Source of the DNA: Humibacillus sp. DSM 29435
Lineage (GTDB): Bacteria; Actinomycetota; Actinomycetes; Actinomycetales; Dermatophilaceae
NCBI RefSeq assembly: GCF_001758225.1
Contig: NZ_MAST01000027.1
Location: forward strand, 1-38,769
Direction of reading: 5' to 3'
Length of the DNA stretch: 38,769 nucleotides
A model generated the notes under the pieces. The model did not search any database and was not told the DNA's origin. It was given only the letters and a program-made list of their open reading frames with translations. Positions 7,256 through 15,769 of the stretch are shown here, one piece after another (position 1 is the stretch's first letter; every line of letters begins with the position of its first letter). The translations under genes were made by a program, and so were the position numbers.

Positions 7256-8509
7256 ATGCGTCGTCACCGCTCCCCCCTCCTTTTTGCCGCCACTGGCCTC
7301 GCGGCGCTGGCCCTCCTGTTGGCCCAAGCCCCCGCTGGGGCCACCGATAAGCCACCTGGAACCACTGGCTCCACCTTCGCTGCCCGGGTGACGCCCCTCG
7401 TGACTGACACGTCGGCGTTGGAAGTGGTGGAGCAACGTGGGCGGACAGCGCACGGTTCGCTGTTCGGTGGCGCCCAAGCAAGCGAGGACGGAGCCATCAT
7501 CGAGGTGTTCCTCACCCGAGATGACCCGGCCGTCGAAGCCGACCTGCGGGCGGCCGCGAAACTGTCCCCGACCCAGATCCGGTTCCGCACGGGCGCCACC
7601 ACGGTGGCCCAACAGGACGCCCTACACAACCGGGTCACGACCGCAGCCCCGTCCTTACGCAAAGCCGGGTACCGGCTGGACTCCTGGATTCTGAACTTCG
7701 CGACCCGACGCGAGGTCATCACCCTGACCGACGGCACACCTGCCCAAGTCGCAAAGCTCCGGCGCCAGTTCGGGCCCGAGGTCGACGTCAAAGCCAAACC
7801 TGACTCTCCCGCACGCGTGACGGCGGACCGGTTTAGTGACACCGCACCCTGGAACGGTGGAGACTTCATCTCAGACACCGTGTCCACCTGCACGTCGGGG
7901 ATCCCCGCCCACAACGGCGCAGGCGCCCAGTACCTGGTCACTGCCGGGCACTGCTTCAACCTGGGCGCCAACATCTTCAACTACTCCGCCAGCCTGAACC
8001 ACGGCGGGCGTGGGTATCTCGGCCGGGTCAGCACCCGCGCCCAAACCGAACGCGACATGGACGCAGAACTCATCTCCACCCGGCTCTCCAACCTGATCTG
8101 GACCGGCTCGTCAACATCACCGACCCGCACCGTCATCGCCGGCACCGCCGGGTCCCCCGGCCATAAAAAGGTTTGTCACAGCGGCGCCTACGAAGGCGAG
8201 AAATGCGGACTCACTATCGACGGGGTCGGCTGCAAGAACTTCCCCGGCGTCCTGACGTACTGCCACCTGTTGCACGCATCATCGACCAACCCCCAAGCCG
8301 TCGGACCCGGTGATAGTGGCGGACCGGTCTACCGGATGGTCGACGGACAACTGCGCATCGTGGGCACTGTCACCGGCGGGGACGGCACCAGCGCTCGGTG
8401 CGGCAACTGGTCACCCCAGAACAACAGAATCTGCCGCAGCAACCTGTGGTACACCGACTGGAACGCCGTAGCCAGCCGCTGGAGCCTGCACATCGGCGGC
8501 CTCGGCTAA
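7256..8509 (+). CDS. Secreted S1-family serine protease with pro-region
   Basis: A 417-residue preproenzyme. Residues 1-30 are a signal peptide (MRRHRSPLLF, hydrophobic core, AGATD). About 170 residues of pro-region follow, with no catalytic motif. The mature chymotrypsin-fold domain carries the triad: His232 in LVTAGHC, Asp269 in RDMDAELIS and Ser354 in GPGDSGGPV. Several cysteine pairs (for example near His232 and in GEKCGL/VCHSG) suggest disulphides. This is the streptogrisin/alpha-lytic-protease arrangement, in which the pro-region aids folding and is cleaved off outside the cell. I start at ATG 7256, with AGGTG at 7245-7249, over the GTG at 7247. It lies downstream of repeat peptide 1, so it might process that peptide, but a hairpin separates the two genes. 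Confidence 0.9.
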   Translation: MRRHRSPLLFAATGLAALALLLAQAPAGATDKPPGTTGSTFAARVTPLVTDTSALEVVEQRGRTAHGSLFGGAQASEDGAIIEVFLTRDDPAVEADLRAAAKLSPTQIRFRTGATTVAQQDALHNRVTTAAPSLRKAGYRLDSWILNFATRREVITLTDGTPAQVAKLRRQFGPEVDVKAKPDSPARVTADRFSDTAPWNGGDFISDTVSTCTSGIPAHNGAGAQYLVTAGHCFNLGANIFNYSASLNHGGRGYLGRVSTRAQTERDMDAELISTRLSNLIWTGSSTSPTRTVIAGTAGSPGHKKVCHSGAYEGEKCGLTIDGVGCKNFPGVLTYCHLLHASSTNPQAVGPGDSGGPVYRMVDGQLRIVGTVTGGDGTSARCGNWSPQNNRICRSNLWYTDWNAVASRWSLHIGGLG

Positions 8510-8738
8510 ACCCTGAGCTCGTCAAGAACGAGCGCCTACCGACGACATCACTGGTGACACCGACCTCAGGCCTCAACGCAGGGAAACCACCTCACGTTTT
8601 GGCCCTGTCAGGCGGCCGCCCGGGCGCCCACGCAGTCCTAGCTTTCTCAGGTCGTTCGAGCTGGACATGGTCGGCCAGACCAAAACGAACTGCTCACAGG
8701 CGATCGCAAACCCTGACCGACGTTGAAAGGGAGCATCC

Positions 8739-9095
8739 GTGTCAGATCCTGCAGACATCGAGCAACTCAACACTCTTAACACCGCGTTCATCGAGGCCTG
8801 TCGGCTTGGGTCCTGGCCCGGCCTGCGTAAACTCCTGTCGGACTGGTTCCGCTACGTTGACGGGACGACCGGGCAGATGTGGGACATGGCCGAGTACATC
8901 GCCGATCTCGAGGCTCATCCCGATCCCACGCTGCGGATCGACCAGGTCATCATCCACATGGCCGGTGACACCGCCGGCGTGACCGCCCGAACCTCAAACC
9001 GGTCAGGCACCCACAACCGGTACCTTGACGTTTACGCTCGTGAACCCTCCGGGTGGCGCTGCGTTCAGGCCTGCGTGTGGCCAACTCAGGCCTAG
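8739..9095 (+). CDS. NTF2-like (SnoaL/DUF4440-type) protein
   Basis: A 118-residue protein with the NTF2-like pattern: N-terminal helix LNTLNTAFIEACRLGSWPGLRKLLSDWF, strand RYVDGTTGQMWD, helix MAEYIADL, then strands RIDQVIIHM and RYLDVYAREPSGWRCVQACVW. Starts at GTG 8739 with AAAGGGAG about 8 bases upstream. The SDR gene starts 10 bases after its stop, so the two are probably co-transcribed. The function is unknown; in this fold small proteins act as isomerases, hydrolases or ligand carriers, and pairing with an oxidoreductase is common. Confidence 0.8.
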   Translation: MSDPADIEQLNTLNTAFIEACRLGSWPGLRKLLSDWFRYVDGTTGQMWDMAEYIADLEAHPDPTLRIDQVIIHMAGDTAGVTARTSNRSGTHNRYLDVYAREPSGWRCVQACVWPTQA

Positions 9096-9105
9096 GGTCG
9101 CGGTC

Positions 9106-9813
9106 GTGACGACAACCTTGATTACCGGGGCGAACAAGGGCCTCGGATTCGAGACGGCCCGTCGACTCGTAGCGGCTGGTCACACCGTGTGGATCGGCAG
9201 CCGCGACGCCGACCGGGGGCGCCGAGCAGCCGACCGACTCGGAGCACGAACGGTCCTACTCGATGTCACCAACGAGGAGTCGGTCGCCGCTGCAGCCGCC
9301 ACCATTGCGGCCAGTAGCGGGCTCGATGTGCTCGTCAACAATGCCGGCATCCAGGTCGAGATGACAGACGGCGGCGTGACCGGTGCGGCGGGCGTAACCA
9401 CGGAAATGATGCGCACAACGTTCGACACGAACGTCTTCGGCTTGGTGCGCGTCATGCACACCTTCCTCCCACTACTACAGCTTTCGAGCGCGCCAGTCGT
9501 GGTCAACGTCAGCAGCTCGCTGGCCTCGCTGACCAAAATCAGCACCCCCGGCACGCCCGCCCATGCGTACCCAGGTGTGGCATACCCGGCGTCCAAGGTT
9601 GCCGTCAATATGATCACGGTGCAATACGCGAAACAGTTCCCGCGCATGAGGATCAACTCTGTCGAGCCCGGCTTCACCAGGACGGACCTGAACCAGAACA
9701 CCGGAACCCGCCGTGTCGAAGACAGTGCGGAAGTCATCGTCCGGATGGCGCAGATCGGGCCTGACGGTCCCACCGGTGGCTACTACGACATCACCGGCGA
9801 ACTACCGTGGTGA
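9106..9813 (+). CDS. Short-chain dehydrogenase/reductase (SDR)
   Basis: A 235-residue classical SDR. Visible motifs in order: the cofactor-binding TGANKGLG near the N-terminus, SRDADRGRRAAD after the second strand (an arginine here suggests NADP(H)), DVLVNNAGIQ, the NVSSSLASL strand with the catalytic serine, and the active-site YPASK. INSVEPGFTRTDLN is the usual segment after the active site. Length is typical. The GTG at 9106 is chosen because the Rossmann motif begins within six residues; the frame is open from 9025, inside the NTF2-like gene. It would reduce or oxidise a small carbonyl or alcohol of unknown identity. It follows the NTF2-like gene by 10 bases and ends just before a small hairpin. 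Confidence 0.9.
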   Translation: MTTTLITGANKGLGFETARRLVAAGHTVWIGSRDADRGRRAADRLGARTVLLDVTNEESVAAAAATIAASSGLDVLVNNAGIQVEMTDGGVTGAAGVTTEMMRTTFDTNVFGLVRVMHTFLPLLQLSSAPVVVNVSSSLASLTKISTPGTPAHAYPGVAYPASKVAVNMITVQYAKQFPRMRINSVEPGFTRTDLNQNTGTRRVEDSAEVIVRMAQIGPDGPTGGYYDITGELPW

Positions 9814-9819
9814 CCCGAC

Positions 9820-9836
9820 CCGATCCTCCGGATCGG
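9820..9836 (+). terminator. Small hairpin after the SDR gene
   Basis: CCGATCC (9820-9826) and GGATCGG (9830-9836) form a 7-bp stem with a 3-base loop, 7 bases after the SDR stop. There is no T-run. The position fits a terminator for the NTF2-like/SDR pair. Confidence 0.5.
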
Positions 9837-9924
9837 CTCACGGAAGGCCCGGTAACGGTGGCTACAAATCGCGCGGATAGGTCATGACGTGGCGTGGCGG
9901 TGAGACGGACACTTCGCCTGCTAC

Positions 9925-10065
9925 CCGGGGACTTGTAAGAGACCGAATGTTGGTACGGGGCCCGTCGTCGTCCTCGTGCACGGGGACTCATCAACAGCAG
10001 CCACTGGCGCAAGGTCACACCCCACCTGGCGGAACCTGGCCGGCCATCACGCCCCCTCCCCGAGG
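9925..10065 (+). pseudogene. Alpha/beta hydrolase remnant, N-terminal part
   Basis: The translation from 9949 reads VGTGPVVVLVHGD; after a one-base loss it continues in another frame as SSHWRKVTPHLA. This matches VGTGPVIVLVHG and GSLWRKVTPHLA of the intact hydrolase at 2694-3533, and the DNA match runs from about 9930 to 10065. Everything beyond residue about 55 is missing, including the nucleophile. It is a dead fragment of a paralogue, lying just before the YCII gene at 10124. Confidence 0.75.
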
Positions 10066-10123
10066 CTCCCCTGGTCACGCGACCGATGGCCCGAACATGA
10101 CAGACCCTGGAAGGAACGCCCAG

Positions 10124-10468
10124 ATGAGCACCAGCCCCACCGCCCGAACGCCCTACTTCGTGATCGACTACACACCCGGGCCAGCAGCGCCTACGAGCGC
10201 ACCCGACCCCGCAGACCCCGCGGGCGTGGTGCTCAGGGCACATCTTGAGCACCTGCGGGCAGGCCACCAGGCCGGTTTCGTCGTACTAGCTGGGCCCTGG
10301 ACCGGTCAGCTCGCGTCCGGACTTGTGATCGTCAACGGTGACCACGGTCAGGTTGACCAGTTCATCGCGGATGACCCAGCCGTACAGCAATCCGTCCTGG
10401 TCCCAACCGTCCACCGATGGTCCCCCCTAGTCGGCCTGCCCCGAACCAGTCCAACAGATGGCCCATAG
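10124..10468 (+). CDS. Short YCII-domain protein
   Basis: A 114-residue YCII-type protein. It opens with a strand (PYFVIDYTPG), followed by RAHLEHLRAGHQAGFVVLAGPWTG, GLVIVNGDHGQVDQFIADDP and VLVPTVHRWSPLVG, the usual order of the YCII dimeric alpha-beta barrel: HxxHL helix, Gxx-x-AGP turn, ADDP helix. Start ATG 10124 has GGAAGGA about 9 bases upstream; an in-frame ATG at 10097 is the alternative. The enzymatic role of such proteins is mostly undetermined. It follows a dead hydrolase fragment and seems to be transcribed alone. Confidence 0.78.
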   Translation: MSTSPTARTPYFVIDYTPGPAAPTSAPDPADPAGVVLRAHLEHLRAGHQAGFVVLAGPWTGQLASGLVIVNGDHGQVDQFIADDPAVQQSVLVPTVHRWSPLVGLPRTSPTDGP

Positions 10469-10688
10469 CCTCGACGGTGCGTCGACGCCACGGATGCGGC
10501 TCTGAGTCTAGGTTGCAGCGAGGGTCATCCACCGCGGTGCAGCGGCTGGAAGTGCCTGATGCGTGGGTGGTTTGGTTCTCACGGCCATACGGGGCGCATC
10601 GGTTCCCGAGTCTTCCCACCACCCAGGAGAACCACGGAGCCTCGCGGCCGACCTGTTCCCCGACCCGACACCAACGATTCGAGGCCAT

Positions 10689-11882
10689 GTGCCAAGGCAC
10701 CGGGTAAACGCAGCGGCGCTGAGCACGATCGTCGTACTGGCTACCGTCTCAGGGTGTGAGTCGGTACCCGAACCCAACCCCCACCACACCAGCTCGAGGC
10801 CAACCCCCACCACGCCACCGGCATGGCACCAGTCCGCCCTACCCGCTCCGCACAGCCCACCCGGGCATCTGATCGTGCAGTCGGTCACGTACTGCGGCGC
10901 GAAGTGGTACCTCGGTGGCGCCATCGACACCGGCAATGACCAGAGCTACCCGGCCCTGTGGAGCTCACCCGACACCCGCCACTGGCACACCGAACCCATT
11001 ACAGCGCACACCTACTACGGCCAACGCGCCCTGCTCACCTCCCTCGGGTGCCGTAACGGCCGACTCGCGGCGATCGGAGCCAAACCCGGTGGCGCCCATG
11101 GAAACCCGCGCGTCACCTCATGGTGGCAACGCGGCGACACCACGCTGGTGGACGTCGACGCTCCCTTCGAACTGTTCGGCGGACCATCAGCGGTCAACGT
11201 CGGACCCGTCCACGGCGGACCTAACGGCTGGCTGATCGCCGGGAACCGCACCGGCGGCCCCGCCGTGTGGGTCGCCACCGACCCGCGGACCTTCACCCTG
11301 ATCGACCACGCCCCCCATCTCGCCGACGGTGACGGGTGGACTGGGCTCGCCCAGGACGTGACATGGGACGGTGACCGCTGGGTCCTCGTCGGCGGCGGCG
11401 GGTACCGAACCCACCTGCACCAGCAGCCGCTGGCCTGGACCTCAACCGACGGCCACCACTGGACCCGTGAACCGGTCCCCGGCAGCACCGAGTTCGCTGA
11501 CCTGCAACGAGTGGTCGCTCAGCCCGGCGGCGCCATCGCCGTCGGGCTCCGCGACAACACGTTCGGTGCCTGGCGGCGCACCCCCACCGGGTGGACCGAA
11601 ACCGGAACCTTCGGGCGCCAGTCCCCCACTGGCACCACCAGCGCCAGGGTCCTGTCCCTGACCGTGGCCGGCTCCCACCTCGCCGCCGCCGTCAGCGACG
11701 GGTCCACTCTCGCGCTCTGGACCTCACCTGATGCCACCACCTGGACCCAGCTCACGTTACCCACCAACGTCACGGCCGGAGGTGGCCGGTCCATCCACGT
11801 TCACGGATCAGGCGACACGCTCCTGCTCACAATCAGCGACGCCACGACCAGCACCATCTGGTCCACTCAGACGCTCCCCTAA
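10689..11882 (+). CDS. Lipoprotein with beta-propeller-like repeats
   Basis: A 397-residue exported lipoprotein. The N-terminus MPRHRVNAAALSTIVVLA ends in a lipobox (TVSGC, Cys23), predicting lipid attachment and retention at the outer face of the membrane. A Pro/Thr-rich linker follows (residues about 28-55). The rest contains recurring pieces of the type LWSSPDTRHW, WTSTDGHHWTREPV and LWTSPDATTWTQL, spaced 60-80 residues apart: the Asp-box-like blade signature of sialidase/BNR-type beta-propellers. The sialidase catalytic residues cannot be assigned, so a binding or scaffold role is as likely as an enzyme. I chose GTG 10689 because it gives a clean signal peptide and has GAGG just upstream; the frame is open to 10563. 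Stands alone. Confidence 0.75.
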   Translation: MPRHRVNAAALSTIVVLATVSGCESVPEPNPHHTSSRPTPTTPPAWHQSALPAPHSPPGHLIVQSVTYCGAKWYLGGAIDTGNDQSYPALWSSPDTRHWHTEPITAHTYYGQRALLTSLGCRNGRLAAIGAKPGGAHGNPRVTSWWQRGDTTLVDVDAPFELFGGPSAVNVGPVHGGPNGWLIAGNRTGGPAVWVATDPRTFTLIDHAPHLADGDGWTGLAQDVTWDGDRWVLVGGGGYRTHLHQQPLAWTSTDGHHWTREPVPGSTEFADLQRVVAQPGGAIAVGLRDNTFGAWRRTPTGWTETGTFGRQSPTGTTSARVLSLTVAGSHLAAAVSDGSTLALWTSPDATTWTQLTLPTNVTAGGGRSIHVHGSGDTLLLTISDATTSTIWSTQTLP

Positions 11883-12787
11883 CGACCACCTCGCATCCGA
11901 GCAAGGGGTGCCTGTCAGCCGAGCCCCCCTGCCAACGAAAGGACCGCTTCCCAAACCGAGGTCACACAGGCCACCAACGCGGCGCGACGCTGCGCGGGCA
12001 CCGACTGCTCAGGGCCCGGGCCCGGGCTGGGGGCACCATCGACACCGTCGTTCTACCGATCCCTCGCATCGGCGCGCGCACGCTACCACCAGGGGCGGGC
12101 AAGGCGACACGTCTTGGCGCGCCGAAAGTACTCGTGTCGACAATGAGGCCACCGTTACAAGACACGACGATGCATCGATGGGAGATAGCCCGATTGGCCC
12201 CTCCAGGCGGGATAGGGCGGCGCCCTGCACCGCCATCGGCAGCCGTGAACACGAAGCTCGCCGCGGCTGCCCCTGACCGGTTGGAGATCGCCGCCGCCAA
12301 CGACATGCGCCCCCGTACGCGATGCCCTGGGGTCGTGGGGTCGTCTGTGATGGCTGGTACCCCGGCCCCCTTGCTGCTGTCCTGGTCAGAGCAATCACTC
12401 ACTTTGGCGTCTCGCAGACCCCTTCGGTGAGCAGTCCACCGGTGTGACGGCTGAGGTTCAACATCACCATGTAACGGCCCCACCGCTCGAGCTGCTTTGG
12501 TGCACGGGCCCTCCGCTGGCGACCACGAAAGTGAAACCGCTTGGTGATTCGTCCTGGGTCGAATCAGTGGCTCGGCAACGGGTTTCGTCACATCATGGTG
12601 TGCCGCGCCGCCCGTGCGCGACGCCTCATGTCGGGTGGCCGCCGGGTGCACCCGCAGGCCCTGCGGGGAGTAAACAAGATGATGCCAATCGTCGAGGCCT
12701 TACGGGCTTCGCGTCCTGGTCCTGACCAATCGCATCCACCAACACGTTCCGGCACCGGGTCGGTTCTGGGATGAAGGAGCCGTAATA
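11883..12787. other. Gene-free stretch with TetR debris
   Basis: About 900 bases between the lipoprotein and the binding-protein gene. Apart from the TetR remnant at about 12150-12350 I see no supported gene; minus-strand frames here are shadows of that debris. The last 30 bases hold the GAAGGAG ribosome-binding site for the binding protein. Confidence 0.45.
12150..12350 (+). pseudogene. TetR-family regulator remnant
   Basis: Plus-strand translation gives EIARLAPPGGIG near 12182 and, after internal loss, DRLEIAAANDMRP from about 12275, continuing VRDALGSWGR after a one-base shift before a TGA. These align with EIEKASGLAPGGGG and DLLELAATNDIRPVHDALESWLR of the intact TetR at 33211-33891. The DNA-binding helix and most of the ligand domain are deleted, so it is not functional. 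It is the remains of a paralogue of that regulator. Confidence 0.7.
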
Positions 12788-14551
12788 ATGCGCTGGACCA
12801 AAATCTTAACCGTCGGGGCCGCGGCCTCGCTCAGTCTCGTCACCGCCTGTGGCGCCCCGAAGACCGATAGCACCACGCCGGCCGGTGACCGAAATAGCGG
12901 TGGAGCCCAACAGCCCGCGACGGCGGCTCTCGATCCCACGGCCACAGGGCCGGCGCCAGAGATTCCTGGGGCCCGGAAGGGTGGCATGGTCACGGTCGCC
13001 TACGCCACGGTGCCGCAAGACATGGACCCGAGCAACCAGTTCTTCCAGGACACAGCAGTGATCTTGGGCCTGACCCACCGCGCTCTGACGCAGTACGTCC
13101 TGCGGGACGGCAAGGCGGTGCTGGTGCCCGATCTCGCCACCGACCTCGGCACCGCGTCCGCTGACGGCCTGACCTGGACCTTCACCCTCAAGGACGGCAT
13201 CAAGTACGAGGACGGCGCCCCGGTGACAGCCGCCGACGTCGTGTTCGCCGCCAAACGCTCGTTCGACCCCGACCTCGCCGTGAACGGCCCGACCTACCAG
13301 CGTGACTTCTTCAAGGGCGGCGCCGCCTATAAGGGCCCCTACCAAGGAGACAAGAACTGGAAGGGCGTGGAGGCCCCCGACGACAAGACCATCGTCATCC
13401 ACCTCGGGAAGAAGTTTTCGACCCTGCCCTACTTCATGTCCTTCAGCCAGTTCGCCCCCCTTCCCGAGGCCAAGGACACGAAAGTGGACTACGAACTCCA
13501 CCCCATCTCGACCGGTCCGTACATGTTCGACAAGTACACCCCCGGCACCGAGCTCTACCTCAAACGCAACCCCAACTGGGACCCCCAGACCGACCCGGGC
13601 CGCAACAACTACCCCGACGGCTACCACTTCAAATGGGGAATCGACGACGTCAAAAGCCAGCAGTCCATCCTGGCCAGCACCGGAGACGACGCCACCACCC
13701 TCAACTGGGACACGATCGACTCATCCCTCGTCCCTCAGATCGAGGGAGCAAAGAAGGACCAGTTCGTTGAAGGCCTGTCCTCGTGCAACGCCGTGATCAA
13801 CCTCGACGCCACAAAGATCAAGGACATCAACGTTCGCAGGGCGATCGCCAAGGCGTGGCCCTTCGACTCGCTCCACAAGGCGGCCGGCGACACCAGCCAC
13901 GCGTTCACCCCGGCCAGCACCATGATCCCGCCGCAAGTGACCGGCCATCTCGACTACACCGTCGATGGCATGAACGGCCGAGGCGACGGGGACCCTGCCG
14001 CCGCCAAGAAGATGCTGGCTGACGCCGGCTACGGGCCAAACAAACCCTACGAGCTGATCTACTACTACACCAACGACGACGCCACACAGCAGAAGGTCAA
14101 CCAGGTGCGCAAGCAGAAGCTGCAAGCGGCCGGCTTCAAAGTCACCGATATCGGCGTCCCCGGAAAGGAGCGCCGCGGCATCATCGGGAAACCGAACGGT
14201 AAATACAACATGCTGCAAGGCCCCCGAGGGTGGTGCTTCGACTGGCCGTCCGGTGACGCGATCATCCCGCCGACCATCGGCTCCGTCGCGCTCTCCTCGG
14301 GTGGCACGTCGTACGGCAACTTCACCGACCAAAAGATCGACTCCGAGATTCAGCGCATCCAACAGCTCTCCATTCAAGAGCAGGGGCCGCAGTGGGGGAA
14401 AATGGACCAGTGGTTGACGAAAAACTACCTCCTGGCCATCCCCGACAACTACGCCAAAGGCAACACCGTCTTCGGCACCAAGCTGAAGAACGTGCAGAAC
14501 AACCCCAACACCGGCCTCACCGAACTGAGATCCATCTGGGTCGCCCCGTAA
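12788..14551 (+). CDS. Solute-binding lipoprotein, peptide/nickel type (SBP family 5)
   Basis: A 587-residue ABC-importer substrate-binding protein of the oligopeptide/dipeptide (OppA/DppA) class. The signal peptide ends in a lipobox LVTAC (Cys about 20), followed by a disordered Ser/Thr/Pro linker to about residue 60. The family signature follows: KGGMVTVAYATVPQDMDPS, LTHRALTQYV, LVPDLATDLG, LTWTFTLKDGIKYEDGAPVTAADVVFA, then HPISTGPYMFDKYTPG in the middle. ATG 12788 has GAAGGAG 10 bases upstream. Length is normal. No permease or ATPase gene is next to it, so it is an orphan and must share a transporter encoded elsewhere. It would bind peptides or similar solutes outside the membrane. Confidence 0.92.
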   Translation: MRWTKILTVGAAASLSLVTACGAPKTDSTTPAGDRNSGGAQQPATAALDPTATGPAPEIPGARKGGMVTVAYATVPQDMDPSNQFFQDTAVILGLTHRALTQYVLRDGKAVLVPDLATDLGTASADGLTWTFTLKDGIKYEDGAPVTAADVVFAAKRSFDPDLAVNGPTYQRDFFKGGAAYKGPYQGDKNWKGVEAPDDKTIVIHLGKKFSTLPYFMSFSQFAPLPEAKDTKVDYELHPISTGPYMFDKYTPGTELYLKRNPNWDPQTDPGRNNYPDGYHFKWGIDDVKSQQSILASTGDDATTLNWDTIDSSLVPQIEGAKKDQFVEGLSSCNAVINLDATKIKDINVRRAIAKAWPFDSLHKAAGDTSHAFTPASTMIPPQVTGHLDYTVDGMNGRGDGDPAAAKKMLADAGYGPNKPYELIYYYTNDDATQQKVNQVRKQKLQAAGFKVTDIGVPGKERRGIIGKPNGKYNMLQGPRGWCFDWPSGDAIIPPTIGSVALSSGGTSYGNFTDQKIDSEIQRIQQLSIQEQGPQWGKMDQWLTKNYLLAIPDNYAKGNTVFGTKLKNVQNNPNTGLTELRSIWVAP

Positions 14552-14623
14552 TGGAGACGGACACGACCGAGACCATGGTGGCAGCACTCAGCCCGACCGA
14601 CCGGCAAGTAGTCATCGGAGGCG

Positions 14624-15075
14624 TCAGGTGGTGGGAATGGTGTCCCATCCGTAGTGGTGTCTGGCGGTGTTGATCAGGCGTCCAATACCGGTGAGCGCGG
14701 CGGCAAAGAAGGGGTAGAACTCGACGATGACTCGGGTCTTGTCGATGAACCGGCCCAGCGTGCCGAAACCATGCATCCACGAGTGACTCCGCTTCACCGG
14801 CCAGCGCTTGGTGGCCTGGATCGGGGCCGGCTTGCCCTTGGTCGCGATGCGCGGGGTGCAGCGCAGGATCTCCAATAGGTCACGGGTCTTGCCCGAGTCC
14901 TGTCCCGTGTCCACGTGCACACCTGCACCCTCGGGCAGCGCCCCTACTGTGTCGGGTACTCCGGCCAGGGTCGGTTCCAGCAGCGGTGAGTCGTGGGCGT
15001 TGGCCGCCGCGGCGAACCGAACAGCGGGATCCCGAACGCGTCCGTCACAACCGACCGCTTCGGACCCTCTTCAGA
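14624..15075 (-). pseudogene. IS5-family DDE transposase remnant
   Basis: On the minus strand 14920-14624 reads as the C-terminus of an IS5-group transposase: ILRCTPRIATKGKPAP, then KRWPVKRSHSWMHGFG...AALTGIGRLI and a final YGWDTIPTT stop. The HSWM segment contains the glutamate-equivalent region of the DDE site in intact relatives, here altered. Upstream pieces in other frames (about 15060-14930: KRSVVTDAFGIPLF, then AAANAHDSPLLEPTLAGVP) are the middle of the same protein, so at least one frameshift separates them. The N-terminal third is missing. It is an old insertion beside the VOC gene. Confidence 0.78.
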
Positions 15076-15120
15076 GCGGGAGCGTTCGCGGCAACCTCGC
15101 CGCCGCGAGTGGAAGACAAG

Positions 15121-15519
15121 TCAAGCGGTCCCAGTGCGCTCCGGCTCGGAGCGTAGAACGCAGAACTCATTCCCCTCTGGATCCGCCATAGTGACCCACC
15201 CCTGACCCAGCCCGTGCTCGTCCCGACGGTCCGTCAAGACGCGTGCGCCCAACCCCTTCAGGCGCTGCACCTCCTCGTCGCGGCTTTGGTGTCGGGGACG
15301 AATGTCGAGGTGGATGCGGTTCTTTCCCGCGTTCGCTTCGGGGACCTCGATGAACAGCAGCGTGTGGCCGGTTGACGGGTCAAGGATGGGGCACTCCTCA
15401 TCACCGGCTTCATTGGGGTCTGCTGCCACATCGACGTAGCCCAGGACGGACTTCCAGAACTCGGAGAGAGCGAAAGCGTCGACGCAGTCCACGGATGTAT
15501 GCGATACGAAGCAGGTCAT
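15121..15519 (-). CDS. VOC-superfamily (glyoxalase-like) protein
   Basis: A 132-residue single-module vicinal-oxygen-chelate protein. The N-terminal half shows DAFALSEFWKSVLGYVDVA, the usual helix after the first strand; then LLFIEVPEANAGKNRIHLDIRP with a metal-ligand-type His, and the C-terminal VTMADPEGNEFCVL in which the last Glu is the usual second metal ligand. Short VOC proteins of this kind include glyoxalases, dioxygenases and antibiotic-binding proteins; no specific one can be named. It lies between an IS5 remnant and the left end of an IS21-derived unit. No operon partner. Confidence 0.85.
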   Translation of the reverse strand: MTCFVSHTSVDCVDAFALSEFWKSVLGYVDVAADPNEAGDEECPILDPSTGHTLLFIEVPEANAGKNRIHLDIRPRHQSRDEEVQRLKGLGARVLTDRRDEHGLGQGWVTMADPEGNEFCVLRSEPERTGTA

Positions 15520-15654
15520 GGACTACGAGTTCAGCAGCCGCCTTGACTAACCGCAAGCGATTTCCTGATCTTGGTAGGACAGCGGCGGGCGGACGCCCGT
15601 CGGCGGGGGGGCGCCCGTCGGCGGAGCGACCCGCAGGGACCGCCATGAGGCGGC

Positions 15655-15706
15655 TGGCTATGGGCGTGAAACCTGACGTCAGTTGGTGACGAATCCTGAC
15701 GGCACC
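15655..15706 (+). repeat. Terminal inverted repeat of the IS21-derived unit (right end)
   Basis: This 52-base segment begins TGGCTATGGGCGTGAAACC and is an exact reverse complement of 23141-23192. It holds GACGTCA and TGACG sub-repeats. It follows the istA remnant in the minus-strand direction, as the right end of an IS21 element should. Confidence 0.85.
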
Positions 15707-15769
15707 GGGGTGTCCGGATGGCGTGTGATGGTCGTGAATGTTGACGTCACTTGGTGGGGGTGGCGCCTT

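Noticed and set aside
12806-13627. A long minus-strand frame opposite the binding-protein gene
   Set aside because: The plus strand encodes a complete lipoprotein with unmistakable family motifs; the minus frame is a high-GC shadow.
15590-15625. Tandem CGCCCGTCGGCGG copies beside the transposon end
   Set aside because: Two short GC-rich copies in a low-complexity stretch; not convincingly a regulatory or attachment site.
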